NCBI RefSeq assembly: GCF_022538055.1
Contig: NZ_JAKZAM010000017.1
Coordinates: 47,465-111,464 of the forward strand
Reading direction: 5' to 3'
Source: Cognataquiflexum nitidum
GTDB lineage: Bacteria; Bacteroidota; Bacteroidia; Cytophagales; Cyclobacteriaceae
Length of the DNA: 64,000 nucleotides
In this document: piece after piece, positions 7,475 to 16,860 of the stretch
Numbering within the stretch: the first letter of the stretch is position 1
How the letters are laid out: every line of letters begins with the position of its first letter
The notes under the pieces: model-generated
Told to the model about the DNA's origin: nothing
Databases searched by the model: none
Seen by the model: only the letters and a program-made list of their open reading frames with translations
Position numbers and translations under genes: made by a program

Positions 7475-9321
7475 AGGTCATTTGAAGTCAAAATCCCAAT
7501 TAGTTTGTTTTCTCGCACCACAGGCAATGCATGTATCTTGTGCCGGTCCATCAATTCTTTGGCTTCATCGACAGTACTGTCCTGTCCGATGGTGATCAAT
7601 TCGGTTTTCATCAGTGATTTGACTGTGGCTTGTGTAGCATTTCCATTTTCAAAAAGAAGCTGGACATCAACCCAAGACAAAATCCCGAGGAGTTCCTTGT
7701 CGCCTTTGATGACGGGCATGTGGTGGATATTTTTCCATTTCATCATATGGGCGACCAATTCGATCGAATCTTTTTCCTCCACCGAAAATATGTCTGTACT
7801 CATGACATGGTGGACTTTTTTGGTGATGTTAAACTGCGACATCGCTTCAGGTGGAAGAACTTCCCATTCAGACACCGGCTTTTTACTTTCCTGGTTGAGG
7901 TACAAGTTTGCGGTCAACACCTGCACGGCAGCATCGGGTTTTTTGGTAATAAGGAGATTCCTGTAGCTTTTGGTTATCCATTCTGATCCGTTATGGGTAT
8001 TGATTCTGTTTTGGATGACAGAAAGGTACTTCTCAATATCTCCTTCAGAAATTCCGACTTTTGTCAAACCATCCCTTGCTATGGGAAGGAATACTTCTGA
8101 TAACAATTTTTGTGCAGAATACAATTTTCCCTCCCAATGAAACTGTACCGCCATCCCATACCTTGCCGCGGCTAAGAAATTGGATTTCACTTCTTTGAAA
8201 TCCATCATCAGGTGGAGCTCCTTGTATTTCTCAGGTCTGCCTTTCATCAGCCCCACCCAAAAAGCCATATTGGCAATCTGATCAATGACCGTCGGACCCG
8301 AAGGGAGGTATCGGCATTCGATCCTGAGGTGAGGCTTTCCATCTCCGACTCCAAAGCAGGCGCGGTTCCACCGATAGACTGTTCCGTTATGAAGACAAAG
8401 TGCTTTAAGTAAAGGGATTTCTCCTTTTTCGACCAAATCCACACTATCCGATTCAAAGTCTGCTGTAAGAATGCTGCGAAATCGAGCAATGTTATCTTTG
8501 AACACATCCGAAATGGTACCTGTCTGCCATTTGCTTTCAAAACTTACTCTAGGTTGGTTTTCGTTGAGGAAAAAGGAATTGGTCCTGACATCGACACTTT
8601 GGGTAAAAAGGGCAATCCTTGTTTCACTCCAAAGCTCTTTTCCAAAAAGCAAAGGAGAATTGCTGCAGGCCGCCAATACAGGACCTGTGATGGCCTGAGA
8701 CCAATTAAACATCTCTACAAACTCCTCAGGATCCAACTGCAGGTGCATCTGAAAACTCGTATTGCATCCCTCCAACATTACTGAATCGTGGAGCATAGTG
8801 ACTTCATCTACTCCCTTGATATGGATACTGAAGTCCTGACCCCGGTATTCTTTTGCTGCTTCATTCAATACAAAATAGCGGTCTACAGCAGTCATACTTT
8901 CCAAAGTCGTGTGCTTGGACGCAATGGTGGGCAATATTCCTGTGATGATAATTCTGGATCCGAATTTTTGGGCAGCGGATTTGGCTTTTCCCATCAAATC
9001 ATCTAGATCTCGGTGAAGAACCGAAAAACAGTCCCTACCAAGCGGAATGGGGTCTGAGTTGATTTCAAGGTTGTAGTTTCCTATTTCGGTAGTAAAATGC
9101 CTGTCATTTATTTCTTCTAGGACTTGAAGTGATTTACTATGGGGCAAAAACTCAGAATCCACGATACAAAACTCCTGCTCGGCACCGATACGAATCGGAG
9201 ATTTCTCAAACATGTCGCGCTGTATCATCAGTTCGAGGGCTTCGATGTCCCTGACCAAATGGTGCAGGTAAATTGCCCTCTGTTTTTTTCCTTTTAATTT
9301 CCTAACGTTCTTAGACCCCAT
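7471..9321 (-). CDS. GCS2-type carboxylate-amine ligase with C-terminal CBS domain pair
   Basis: A 616-residue fusion. Residues about 40-480 form a glutamate-cysteine ligase type 2 domain: GAEQEFCIVD at 46-55 and LEINSDPIPLG hold the acidic Mg2+/ATP residues, and LRIECRYLPSGPT is a later conserved segment. From about residue 500 two CBS motifs follow (HHVMSTDIFSVEEKDSIELV and SLMKTELITIGQDSTVDEA), each ending in a GIL-S-x-D-type strand. CBS pairs bind adenosine nucleotides and usually gate activity. The ligase would join a carboxylate to an amine using ATP; glutathione-type synthesis is not proven. It is coupled to the downstream AstE-like gene. Confidence 0.8.
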   Translation of the reverse strand: MGSKNVRKLKGKKQRAIYLHHLVRDIEALELMIQRDMFEKSPIRIGAEQEFCIVDSEFLPHSKSLQVLEEINDRHFTTEIGNYNLEINSDPIPLGRDCFSVLHRDLDDLMGKAKSAAQKFGSRIIITGILPTIASKHTTLESMTAVDRYFVLNEAAKEYRGQDFSIHIKGVDEVTMLHDSVMLEGCNTSFQMHLQLDPEEFVEMFNWSQAITGPVLAACSNSPLLFGKELWSETRIALFTQSVDVRTNSFFLNENQPRVSFESKWQTGTISDVFKDNIARFRSILTADFESDSVDLVEKGEIPLLKALCLHNGTVYRWNRACFGVGDGKPHLRIECRYLPSGPTVIDQIANMAFWVGLMKGRPEKYKELHLMMDFKEVKSNFLAAARYGMAVQFHWEGKLYSAQKLLSEVFLPIARDGLTKVGISEGDIEKYLSVIQNRINTHNGSEWITKSYRNLLITKKPDAAVQVLTANLYLNQESKKPVSEWEVLPPEAMSQFNITKKVHHVMSTDIFSVEEKDSIELVAHMMKWKNIHHMPVIKGDKELLGILSWVDVQLLFENGNATQATVKSLMKTELITIGQDSTVDEAKELMDRHKIHALPVVRENKLIGILTSNDL

Positions 9322-9645
9322 ATTTTATTTCTAGAGAATGTGAAGCTAGCGAAAATCAATTCCTGAAAACATGAGAAATATCATTGATGCTATTGATATT
9401 TATCGAGTAGTGGAATGGAGAAAAATCTACTGTGATTTCGGGCAGTAGTTCCTATTAATTTTATGGATTACTCAGGTCTTCGATATCTGTCCACCCACAG
9501 AAATTAATTTGAACTATAACCCAACCAATAATTAGCAATTGAAAAAATATATTTACCCAAAACAAATTCACTTTAATCCCCAAAGGCTATGTTCGGATTG
9601 AAAACAATAATCAGTATCTTTCTTGGATAAACTCAAAGCAAATAT
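9322..9645. other. Divergent intergenic region (324 bp)
   Basis: Separates the leftward ligase/AstE operon from the rightward transporter. It must hold promoters for both directions, but I see no convincing promoter pair, repeat or hairpin, only AT-rich sequence. Confidence 0.5.
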
Positions 9646-10575
9646 ATGGTCGAAGCCCTTGATAGCAGTACATTAAACTTCAATCAGGATTCTCTTTTCC
9701 TGCTCAATATGTCACTGGCGATCATCATGTTTGGGGTTGCGCTGGACCTGAGACTTACAGACTTCAAGTACATCGCCAAAAACCCAAAAGCTTTTTGGCT
9801 CGGGATTTTTTCCCAGTTTTTTTTCTTGCCTTTGATGACCCTAATGTTGGTATACCTGATAAGTCCCCCGCCTTCGGTAGCTTTGGGGATGTTTTTGGTA
9901 GCAGCCTGTCCGGGAGGGAATGTTTCAAATTTCCTTACCCACCTGGCTAAGGGAAATACGGCATTATCTGTTTCATTGACAGCTTTTTCCACAGGTTTTT
10001 CAATATTTATTACCCCTTTCAATTTTGCACTTTGGTCAGGATTCTATGGACCAACGGCTGATTTGCTTCAGGAGATATCACTTTCTTACACAGATGTGTT
10101 TCAGACTGTGGCTCTGATTTTGGGTATTCCCTTGGTCTTGGGGATGATGGTCAACAACCGATTTCCAAATTGGGCTGCCAAAGCCACCAAAATCCTCAAA
10201 CCTGTCAGTATCCTCATTTTTGCAGCATTTGTGGTGATTGCCTTTGTCGGTAATTACAACCTGTTTTTGAAGTTCATCGGGTTGATTTTTCTTTGGGTGT
10301 TGGGACATAATTTCGTCGCTTTGTTTTCGGGTTATTCCCTTGCAAAAATCGGAAAACTGAGCTTGGCTGATACCAAAACACTTACAATTGAAACAGGAAT
10401 CCAAAATTCCGGTTTGGCCTTGGTATTGATTTTCACCTATTTTGAAGGATTGGGAGGAATGGCTATCATTGCAGCTTGGTGGGGCATATGGCACATCATT
10501 TCGGGAATGAGTCTTTCACTTTATTGGAAAAGAATAAAAGAAACAAATCCGCGATGGGTCACCCAAAAAGGATAG
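9646..10575 (+). CDS. Bile acid:sodium symporter (BASS) family transporter
   Basis: A 309-residue inner-membrane protein with about nine or ten hydrophobic helices. The family signature is clear: MFGVALDLRLTDFK in the second helix region, then ACPGGNVSNFLTHLAKGNTALSVSLTA, where the PGGNxSN crossover binds Na+ in ASBT-type structures, and ETGIQNSGLALVL as the second crossover. BASS members import organic acids such as pyruvate, pantoate or sulfonates with Na+. The bacterial substrate is not deducible. An acyltransferase gene follows 18 bp later and is probably co-transcribed. Confidence 0.88.
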   Translation: MVEALDSSTLNFNQDSLFLLNMSLAIIMFGVALDLRLTDFKYIAKNPKAFWLGIFSQFFFLPLMTLMLVYLISPPPSVALGMFLVAACPGGNVSNFLTHLAKGNTALSVSLTAFSTGFSIFITPFNFALWSGFYGPTADLLQEISLSYTDVFQTVALILGIPLVLGMMVNNRFPNWAAKATKILKPVSILIFAAFVVIAFVGNYNLFLKFIGLIFLWVLGHNFVALFSGYSLAKIGKLSLADTKTLTIETGIQNSGLALVLIFTYFEGLGGMAIIAAWWGIWHIISGMSLSLYWKRIKETNPRWVTQKG

Positions 10576-10593
10576 CCACGAAAAATCAGATTC

Positions 10594-11601
10594 ATGAAAA
10601 ACCTTTTCAACGCAATTTTAAGGCTTATTGTCAAATTGGCTCTGCATGTCTACTTTTCCAAAATTAAAGTTCATGGCGCAGATAATATCCCAAAAGGCAA
10701 GGCTGTGTTGATCGTATCCAACCACCAAAATGCTTTGATTGACCCGATACTCATCGCGACACATACCAATTTAAAGCCTCACTTCTTGACAAGGGCCTCT
10801 GTATTCAAAAAATCATTTGTGGCCAAGTTGCTTGATTTTATTAGAATGATCCCCATCTACAGGGTGAGGGACGGAATCAACAACATGGAAAAAAACAATG
10901 AAACCTTTGAAAAAAGTGTCAATATACTTTTGGAAAAGGGAAGCATTGTGATTTTTGCGGAAGGCAACCACAGCAACCAAAGAAACCTGAGGCCTCTCAA
11001 AAAAGGATTTGCACGGATCGCATACCAAGCTTTGGAAAGGGAACCTGACCTTGATTTGGTCATCCTTCCTGTGGGTATCAATTACAGCAATCACCGCTTC
11101 TCCGGCAGCAAGGTCAGTTTGACATTTGGAGCACCAATCAGTCCAAGAGAATACATTCCGCTTTTTGAACCTTTGATGGTGGAAACTTTCAAGTCTTTGG
11201 AACCTTTGGTCAGCACCATCCCGGAAGCTGACTATCAAAAAAACCTTGATGACCTGATAAAAAGCAGAATTGACCTCACCAAACCCGATGATGTCAAAGA
11301 GTTCCTGTCAAACAAACCCCAAAAAACACCTGAAAAGCCCTATTCCAAACCTTATTTTTCCAATAAAGTCATGAAAGTACTTCATTTTCCAATTTATTGG
11401 ATTTGGCTTTGGATCCGGCCAAAAATCCAAGATTTGGTCTTTTATGCCACCTTCAAGTTTGTGATCGGTCTGGTGATGATTCCATTATGGTATGGGTTTT
11501 TGGTCTTTGGACTCCCCAAATTAGGCCTTGTGGAATGGTCGTTTTCTTGGGCATTTTTAGGAGTTGTATACCTATTGGCAAACAGGAATGGGCAGGAGTA
11601 G
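10594..11601 (+). CDS. PlsC-like glycerol(phosphate) acyltransferase, membrane
   Basis: A 335-residue acyltransferase. The catalytic motif is NHQNALID at 43-50, an H-x5-D spacing like the yeast Gpt2/Sct1 branch rather than the common H-x4-D. Motif III is FAEGNHS, with the glutamate-glycine pair that binds the glycerol-phosphate. Two hydrophobic segments near the C terminus (about 265-325) anchor it. It likely transfers an acyl chain to glycerol-3-phosphate or lysophosphatidate in phospholipid synthesis at the inner membrane. It follows the BASS transporter by 18 bp. Confidence 0.8.
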   Translation: MKNLFNAILRLIVKLALHVYFSKIKVHGADNIPKGKAVLIVSNHQNALIDPILIATHTNLKPHFLTRASVFKKSFVAKLLDFIRMIPIYRVRDGINNMEKNNETFEKSVNILLEKGSIVIFAEGNHSNQRNLRPLKKGFARIAYQALEREPDLDLVILPVGINYSNHRFSGSKVSLTFGAPISPREYIPLFEPLMVETFKSLEPLVSTIPEADYQKNLDDLIKSRIDLTKPDDVKEFLSNKPQKTPEKPYSKPYFSNKVMKVLHFPIYWIWLWIRPKIQDLVFYATFKFVIGLVMIPLWYGFLVFGLPKLGLVEWSFSWAFLGVVYLLANRNGQE

Positions 11602-11640
11602 GGAGGTTGGAAGATTGGAAGATAGGAAAACAAATCCGTA
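11598..11640. repeat. Purine-rich GGAAG simple repeat
   Basis: GGAGGTTGGAAGATTGGAAGATAGG follows the acyltransferase stop. It resembles the longer run at 12926-13015, on the other side of the HPPD gene. Confidence 0.5.
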
Positions 11641-11788
11641 AACGGTCGACGGTCAATCATGGATATGCTAATTTATTTAGACTCTTCAACCACAACTGAA
11701 CCTTGTTAACTGTATACCGATACACACACTGCCATCTGAAAACTGAAAACTGACCATTGAATACTACCCTAATTCCTCTCCATTTCCC

Positions 11789-11796
11789 TATATTTG
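11789..11796 (+). promoter_or_regulatory. -7 element TATATTTG of the HPPD gene
   Basis: An exact match to TAnnTTTG, 35 bp before the ATG, giving a leader of about 28 bases. A -33 TTG at the usual distance is not seen. Confidence 0.5.
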
Positions 11797-11830
11797 AACC
11801 AAGAAATATTAAACCCAAAAACCTTAGAAA

Positions 11831-12925
11831 ATGAAACAGGATTTTCTTCCCCTCAACGGGACAGATTATGTGGAACTGTACGTCGGCAATGCAAAGCAAT
11901 CTTCCTTTTTTTACCAGTATGCTTTTGGCTATGAACTTATTGCCTATGCAGGGCCGGAGACAGGGATCAGAGACCGTGCGTCATATGTCTTGAAGCAGGA
12001 CAAAATCAGGCTAGTTCTTACCACGCCTTTGAAGGAAAACCACCCCATTGCAGATCATATCAAAAAACATGGAGACGGTGTCAAAGTATTGGCACTATGG
12101 GTAGATGATGCAGCACAATCCTTTATCGAAACCGTAATGCGGGGAGCTATTCCTCATGAAGAACCAAAAGTTAGCAAAGACGAGTTTGGAGAAGTGGTCA
12201 CCGCCTCCATTAAAACCTATGGCGAGACAATCCACACGTTTGTTGAAAGGAAAAATTATAGAGGTGTCTTTTTACCGGGTTATAAGCCGAGGAAAAGTGA
12301 ATATCAAGCAAAACCGATTGGATTGAAATACATTGACCATTGTGTAGGTAATGTCGGTTGGGGCGAAATGAACAAGTGGGTGGATTTCTACGAAAATGTG
12401 ATGGGTTTCAAGCTTCTGATCACCTTTGATGACAAGGACATTTCCACTGAATATTCAGCATTGATGTCAAAAGTAGTCTCCAACGGCAACGGATTCATCA
12501 AATTCCCCATCAATGAACCTGCCGAAGGCAAAAAGAAATCCCAGATTGAAGAATACCTCGACTTTTACAAAGGACCGGGGGTGCAGCACATGGCAATTGC
12601 CACGGATGACATTATCCATACCGTCTCCGAATTGCGAAGAAGAGGCGTTGAGTTTTTGGAAGTTCCGGCTTCATATTATGAGGATTTATTGGATAGAGTC
12701 GGGAAAATTGAAGAAGACCTTCAGCCTTTGAAAGACCTCAATATCCTGGTTGATCGTGATGAAGAAGGCTATCTTTTGCAGATTTTCACCAAGCCTGTAC
12801 AGGACCGTCCTACTCTCTTCTACGAAATCATCCAAAGAAAAGGAGCCAAATCTTTTGGCAAAGGAAATTTCAAGGCTTTGTTTGAGGCGATTGAAAGAGA
12901 GCAGGAATTGAGGGGAAATTTGTAG
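11831..12925 (+). CDS. hpd: 4-hydroxyphenylpyruvate dioxygenase
   Basis: A 364-residue Fe(II) dioxygenase that converts 4-hydroxyphenylpyruvate to homogentisate in tyrosine breakdown. Two vicinal-oxygen-chelate halves are visible: NGTDYVELYVGNA near the N terminus and YIDHCVGNVG in the C-terminal half. The iron triad is H170 (YIDH), H253 (GVQHMAIAT) and E332 (LFYEIIQRKG). The length is normal. It has its own promoter element at 11789. No homogentisate dioxygenase or other partner is in this window, so the downstream steps must be encoded elsewhere. Confidence 0.95.
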   Translation: MKQDFLPLNGTDYVELYVGNAKQSSFFYQYAFGYELIAYAGPETGIRDRASYVLKQDKIRLVLTTPLKENHPIADHIKKHGDGVKVLALWVDDAAQSFIETVMRGAIPHEEPKVSKDEFGEVVTASIKTYGETIHTFVERKNYRGVFLPGYKPRKSEYQAKPIGLKYIDHCVGNVGWGEMNKWVDFYENVMGFKLLITFDDKDISTEYSALMSKVVSNGNGFIKFPINEPAEGKKKSQIEEYLDFYKGPGVQHMAIATDDIIHTVSELRRRGVEFLEVPASYYEDLLDRVGKIEEDLQPLKDLNILVDRDEEGYLLQIFTKPVQDRPTLFYEIIQRKGAKSFGKGNFKALFEAIEREQELRGNL

Positions 12926-13015
12926 GATGAGAGGGAAGTAGGAAGGTTAGGAAGTTGGGAAGTAGGAAGGTGATCAAAGTTAGGTAAGAGGAGGAAAGTA
13001 AGGGGTAGAAGGTGG
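12926..13015. repeat. Purine-rich GGAAGTAGGAAGGTTAGGAAG repeat
   Basis: A degenerate run of GGAAGT/GGAAGGT units with strand-biased purines follows the HPPD stop. It is non-coding and probably a simple-sequence expansion of the same kind as 11598-11640. Confidence 0.6.
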
Positions 13016-13130
13016 TGAAGAAAATGAAATTACAAAACCCATTCCTACATTATTTCTACATTTTCCATGAGGAATGCAGGTTATTTTATTGAAATATTTA
13101 AATTAGAAATCCAATCAAAATTTTTCACAG

Positions 13131-14864
13131 ATGACAACATTAGATCCAATGATTTTGGCCAAAGCAAACAGCTGGCTAAACAGTAACATTGACGAAAAGA
13201 GCAAAAAAGAAATACAGTCCCTGCTCGATGCAGCTGACAAAACAGAACTGATTGATTCTTTTTATAGAGACCTTGAGTTTGGCACAGGTGGTTTGAGAGG
13301 TTTAATGGGCGTAGGTTCCAACAGGATGAATGTCTATACTGTTGCCATGGCTACCCAGGGATTGGCAAATTACCTTTTAAAATGCTTTCCCGGTGAAGAT
13401 ATCAAAGTGGCCATTACGCATGACTGCCGTATCAACAACACGCTTTTTGCAGAAACGACTGCGAATGTATTTACAGCCAATGGTATCAAAGTCAAATATT
13501 TCAGAGAAATGCGGCCCACACCAATGCTTTCCTTTGCTATCAGGCATTTTGGATGCAAAAGCGGTGTCATGGTCACTGCATCACACAATCCCAAAGAATA
13601 TAACGGCTATAAAGCATATTGGGATGATGGCGGACAGGTAGTGGCTCCACATGATAAAAACATCATCCATGAAGTCATGAAGATCACCTCTATGGATGCT
13701 GTCAACTGGAATAAAAATGACAGCCTCATTGAATACATTGAGGAGGACTTCGATAAAATCTATTTGGACCTTGTCAAAAAACTAAGCCTCTCCAAAACTG
13801 AAATCCAAGCTCAGAAAAACATGCCAATAGTCTTCTCCCCCATCCATGGTGCCTCCGGCAAAATGGTGCCTGCAGCGCTGAAGGCTTTTGGATTTGAAAA
13901 TGTCCATGTCGTCAAAGAACAGGAACAGCCAGACGGAACTTTCCCTACGGTTATTTACCCAAATCCCGAGGAAGCCGAAGCACTGACAATGGCGATAGAA
14001 CTAGGTAAAAAAACGGGAGCAGAACTTGTTTTGGCTTGCGATCCTGATGGGGACCGGTATGCAGCCTGTGTTCCTGATGGCAGAGGAGGTTATGATCTGT
14101 TAAATGGAAACCAAACAGGTGCATTATTAACCTACTACCTTTTGAGCAAATGGAAAGAACTCGGAAAGCTTGACGGAAACCAATTTATGGTAAATACCAT
14201 CGTGACCACAGAACTCATCGATGAGATTTGTAAAGGTTTTGGCGTCACCTGCTTTTCAGTACTGACAGGATTCAAAAACATCGCAGAAATCATCCGAAAT
14301 CTGGAGGGTAAAAAACAGTTTATCGGTGGTGGCGAAGAAAGCTATGGCTATCTCGTCGGCGATTTTGTGAGGGACAAAGACGGAGTTTCTGCCTGTGCGA
14401 TGGTTTCTGAGATAGTCGCTTACTACAAATCCCAAGGTAAAACTGTCCAAAACGTCTTGGCTGAGGTTTACACCCAATTTGGCTTCTACAAGGAATCCCT
14501 GATCTCTGTGACCAAAAAAGGCAAGGATGGAGCGGAACAGATCCAACAGCTGATGGCAGGTTTCAGAACCAACAGACCTACAGAAATGAATGGTATCAAA
14601 GTAGTGAAAGTAGTGGATGTCAAGGAGAGCAAAGTGTATGACATTGTCAAGGGCACTGAATCTGCTCTAAAAATGGACAAATCAAATGTCATCCAATTCT
14701 ATTTGGCTGATGGAAGCAAGATTTCTGCAAGACCTTCCGGAACCGAACCAAAGATCAAATATTACTTCTCTGTGAATGAACCTCTTCCCAACAAGGAAGC
14801 ATACAAAGCGGTAGAAGCTTCCCTTGAAAGAAAAATCGAAGGCCTTAAAAAATACTTCAGCTAA
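13131..14864 (+). CDS. Phospho-sugar mutase (phosphoglucomutase/phosphomannomutase superfamily)
   Basis: A 577-residue alpha-D-phosphohexomutase of the PGM2-like branch. Landmarks in order: FGTGGLRGLMGVG, the phosphoserine loop VTASHNPKEYNGYK with S151, the Mg2+ loop DPDGDR at 304-309, the sugar-binding GGGEESYGYLVGDFVRDKDG, and the phosphate-binding RPSGTEPKIK. It interconverts hexose 1- and 6-phosphates, feeding glycogen or cell-wall precursors. The length and all four active-site loops are complete. A strong hairpin follows at 14891-14926, so it is transcribed alone. Confidence 0.93.
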   Translation: MTTLDPMILAKANSWLNSNIDEKSKKEIQSLLDAADKTELIDSFYRDLEFGTGGLRGLMGVGSNRMNVYTVAMATQGLANYLLKCFPGEDIKVAITHDCRINNTLFAETTANVFTANGIKVKYFREMRPTPMLSFAIRHFGCKSGVMVTASHNPKEYNGYKAYWDDGGQVVAPHDKNIIHEVMKITSMDAVNWNKNDSLIEYIEEDFDKIYLDLVKKLSLSKTEIQAQKNMPIVFSPIHGASGKMVPAALKAFGFENVHVVKEQEQPDGTFPTVIYPNPEEAEALTMAIELGKKTGAELVLACDPDGDRYAACVPDGRGGYDLLNGNQTGALLTYYLLSKWKELGKLDGNQFMVNTIVTTELIDEICKGFGVTCFSVLTGFKNIAEIIRNLEGKKQFIGGGEESYGYLVGDFVRDKDGVSACAMVSEIVAYYKSQGKTVQNVLAEVYTQFGFYKESLISVTKKGKDGAEQIQQLMAGFRTNRPTEMNGIKVVKVVDVKESKVYDIVKGTESALKMDKSNVIQFYLADGSKISARPSGTEPKIKYYFSVNEPLPNKEAYKAVEASLERKIEGLKKYFS

Positions 14865-14890
14865 CAATAAATATTAGAAAAAATGAAAAT

Positions 14891-14926
14891 AAGCCACTTC
14901 AGCAATCTGGAGTGGCTTATTTTTTC
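14891..14926 (+). terminator. Terminator of the phospho-sugar mutase gene
   Basis: An inverted repeat (AAGCCACT ... AGTGGCTT) with a short loop, followed by ATTTTTTC, 26 bp past the stop codon. The rest of the gap to 15209 holds only a promoter-like element at 15141. Confidence 0.75.
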
Positions 14927-15140
14927 AAAATAGGTAAATGAATGTCTGCAAGGATGCAAGAAAAACAAAATTTGAAATAACTGACAGCAGGATATTCTAA
15001 TGTCTAAAATTTTGGTGTTTCTACCCGGCAACAGTAATAAATGGCCCACTTGCAAAGAAGCATACATCGCTAAAAGGTTTTAATGAATGTTAAAAATCCA
15101 ATCCAAAATCAAATAGGTAACATAAATTTAATTTTTACTC

Positions 15141-15148
15141 TATTTTTG
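15141..15148 (+). promoter_or_regulatory. -7 element TATTTTTG of the lipoprotein gene
   Basis: A match to TAnnTTTG about 60 bp before the ATG at 15210, without a clear -33 partner. Confidence 0.4.
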
Positions 15149-15209
15149 TGGCTTGCAAAATATCCTCTCGTTAAGAATTTCCGTTATTCCAAAAAAACAC
15201 AATCTTATT

Positions 15210-15773
15210 ATGAAAAATATTGGCTTGTCCCTTCTATTATTAATTGCCTTGTTTTCATTTTCCTCCTGTGAAAAAGAAGAACCAAGGCCGGATTATTATT
15301 ACAGCTTCAAAGTAAATGGTGTTCTGAAAGAATTCAAGGCTAACAACGATGCAGGTGTCACATTCCTTGAACGTGGTAACCTTAGAGTCGCTCTTTTTAA
15401 CATGGTGTCTGGAGATGTGGCGAGTAAAAATGCTGTAATAATGTCTTTCCGCAATACCGAACAGATTCAATTGGGGTTAAGATACATTATGCAAAATCCC
15501 ATCTCGGTAAACGGCACATTGTCTCCGTCTATAGCTTTAGTCTATTTTGATGAAAATGGAAAAGAGTTTGGAGCGACATTGTTACAGAGTTCCAACCCGG
15601 GAGCGTTTGATGATTGTTCATTCAAAATCACTCAATTTACGACAGAAGGATCAGTAGGTGAATTTGAGGGGGTTCTCTTTGACCAGGGAGATACCCGCCC
15701 ACTTGATCAAAGAACACCCTTAATCATAACAGAGGGTAAGTTTTTCTTACCTAATTTCGTTTCAACCGTATAA
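15210..15773 (+). CDS. Putative lipoprotein of unknown function
   Basis: A 187-residue protein with a lipoprotein signal: MKNIGLSLLLLIALFSFSSC, where SSC is the lipobox cysteine, followed by EKEEPRPD. The ATG at 15210 is chosen because it gives a proper signal peptide; an upstream in-frame ATG at 15153 would bury it. The mature part is predicted strand-rich (YYYSFKVNGVLKEFKA, later GEFEGVLF) and resembles small Bacteroidota lipoproteins that carry a DUF6252-like fold, though I cannot confirm this. It should be anchored in an envelope membrane. Confidence 0.7.
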   Translation: MKNIGLSLLLLIALFSFSSCEKEEPRPDYYYSFKVNGVLKEFKANNDAGVTFLERGNLRVALFNMVSGDVASKNAVIMSFRNTEQIQLGLRYIMQNPISVNGTLSPSIALVYFDENGKEFGATLLQSSNPGAFDDCSFKITQFTTEGSVGEFEGVLFDQGDTRPLDQRTPLIITEGKFFLPNFVSTV

Positions 15774-15783
15774 TCCAATACAT

Positions 15784-15829
15784 AAAAAAGCCTACAATCG
15801 GGTTTAACCTGCATGTAGGCTTTTTCTTT
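15784..15829. terminator. Bidirectional terminator between convergent genes
   Basis: A stem AAAAAGCCTACA / TGTAGGCTTTTT with A and T runs on either side, between the stop at 15773 and the stop of the leftward gene at 15844. It can serve both. Confidence 0.8.
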
Positions 15830-15843
15830 TTTAAACACTTTTT

Positions 15844-16782
15844 TCAAACTCTACCCACGTGGACCAGAGCATCGCCTGAGTTGACGACAGGATTATTATT
15901 GAGTCCAACTACATGTCCATTGTGAATTGCTTTGACGGGAACTTTGACCTGTCCATAGGGATCTGTGATTTTGGCCAGGATCTGACCTTTTTTGACTTCA
16001 TCGCCCAGACTTACCGTAGAAGTAAAAATTCCTGAGACTTTTGCCCTGACCCAAGAGCTTTCGGAAATCATAATGGTAGCCTTTGACGCTACATCCCCTT
16101 CGATCATACCCAAATGGATCAACATCCTTTGTGTTCCCAAAAGTGCCTCCTCCACGGCATAATCATCCAGTCGCATAGACTCTCCTCCCTCATAAACCAA
16201 AATGTGCTTACGGCGCTTATAGGCCTCTTTTCTAAATGATTTGTCTATATGGGGAGAATTCAAAATGTAATGTGTCCCAAAAGCTGTGGCAAGCTCCAAC
16301 CCTTTTTTATCCTTATAATCCACTCTGATCTGCGGATAGTTAGAAAGCATCCTGCCTCCGGTATGAAAATCAATACCATAATCAATCAAAGGGATGATTT
16401 CATTGGACAGAATGAATGCAATTTGGGAAGCCAAAGAACCTTTTTTATTTCCAGGAAAGCTTCTATTGAGGTCTCTTCCATCGGGGAAAGTCCTGGAATT
16501 GCTCAAAAAACCATAGACATTCACCAAAGGCATGAAAATAACGGTCCCTTTCAAAAGCGAAATAAGATTTTCTTCCAACATTCTCCTTACGGCTACAATT
16601 CCATTGATCTCATCCCCGTGGACTCCACCCGAAATCAAGACGACAGGCCCGTCATCTTTTGCACGGTTGATAAAAATCGGAAGATCGATCAAAGTATGGG
16701 TGGGGAGCCTTGCTATGGCAATGTCAATATTCATCGATTGACCGGGGCGGACTTTGACCCCATTGATGACCATTTCTTTCAT
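15844..16782 (-). CDS. Second AstE/AspA-family metalloenzyme with C-terminal sandwich-hybrid-like domain
   Basis: A 312-residue protein. Zinc ligands H55 and E58 lie in GGVHGDEING, RDLNRSFPG at 103-111 is the substrate loop, and H140 in GIDFHTGG is the third ligand. Residues about 240-312 (VRAKVSGIF ... GDEVKKGQILAKITDPYG) look like the small barrel or hybrid domain common to the bacterial AspA-like subgroup. Such proteins often neighbour RimK-type ATP-grasp ligases, but none is found here. The substrate is unknown. It is only distantly similar to the paralog at 6278-7474. Confidence 0.82.
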   Translation of the reverse strand: MKEMVINGVKVRPGQSMNIDIAIARLPTHTLIDLPIFINRAKDDGPVVLISGGVHGDEINGIVAVRRMLEENLISLLKGTVIFMPLVNVYGFLSNSRTFPDGRDLNRSFPGNKKGSLASQIAFILSNEIIPLIDYGIDFHTGGRMLSNYPQIRVDYKDKKGLELATAFGTHYILNSPHIDKSFRKEAYKRRKHILVYEGGESMRLDDYAVEEALLGTQRMLIHLGMIEGDVASKATIMISESSWVRAKVSGIFTSTVSLGDEVKKGQILAKITDPYGQVKVPVKAIHNGHVVGLNNNPVVNSGDALVHVGRV

Positions 16783-16860
16783 AGGTGTATAATTCTAAAA
16801 GCGTAGAATTCTTTCTATTTGACCAAATTCTTGTTTAATTCGCAGCATCGGATCAATGCC

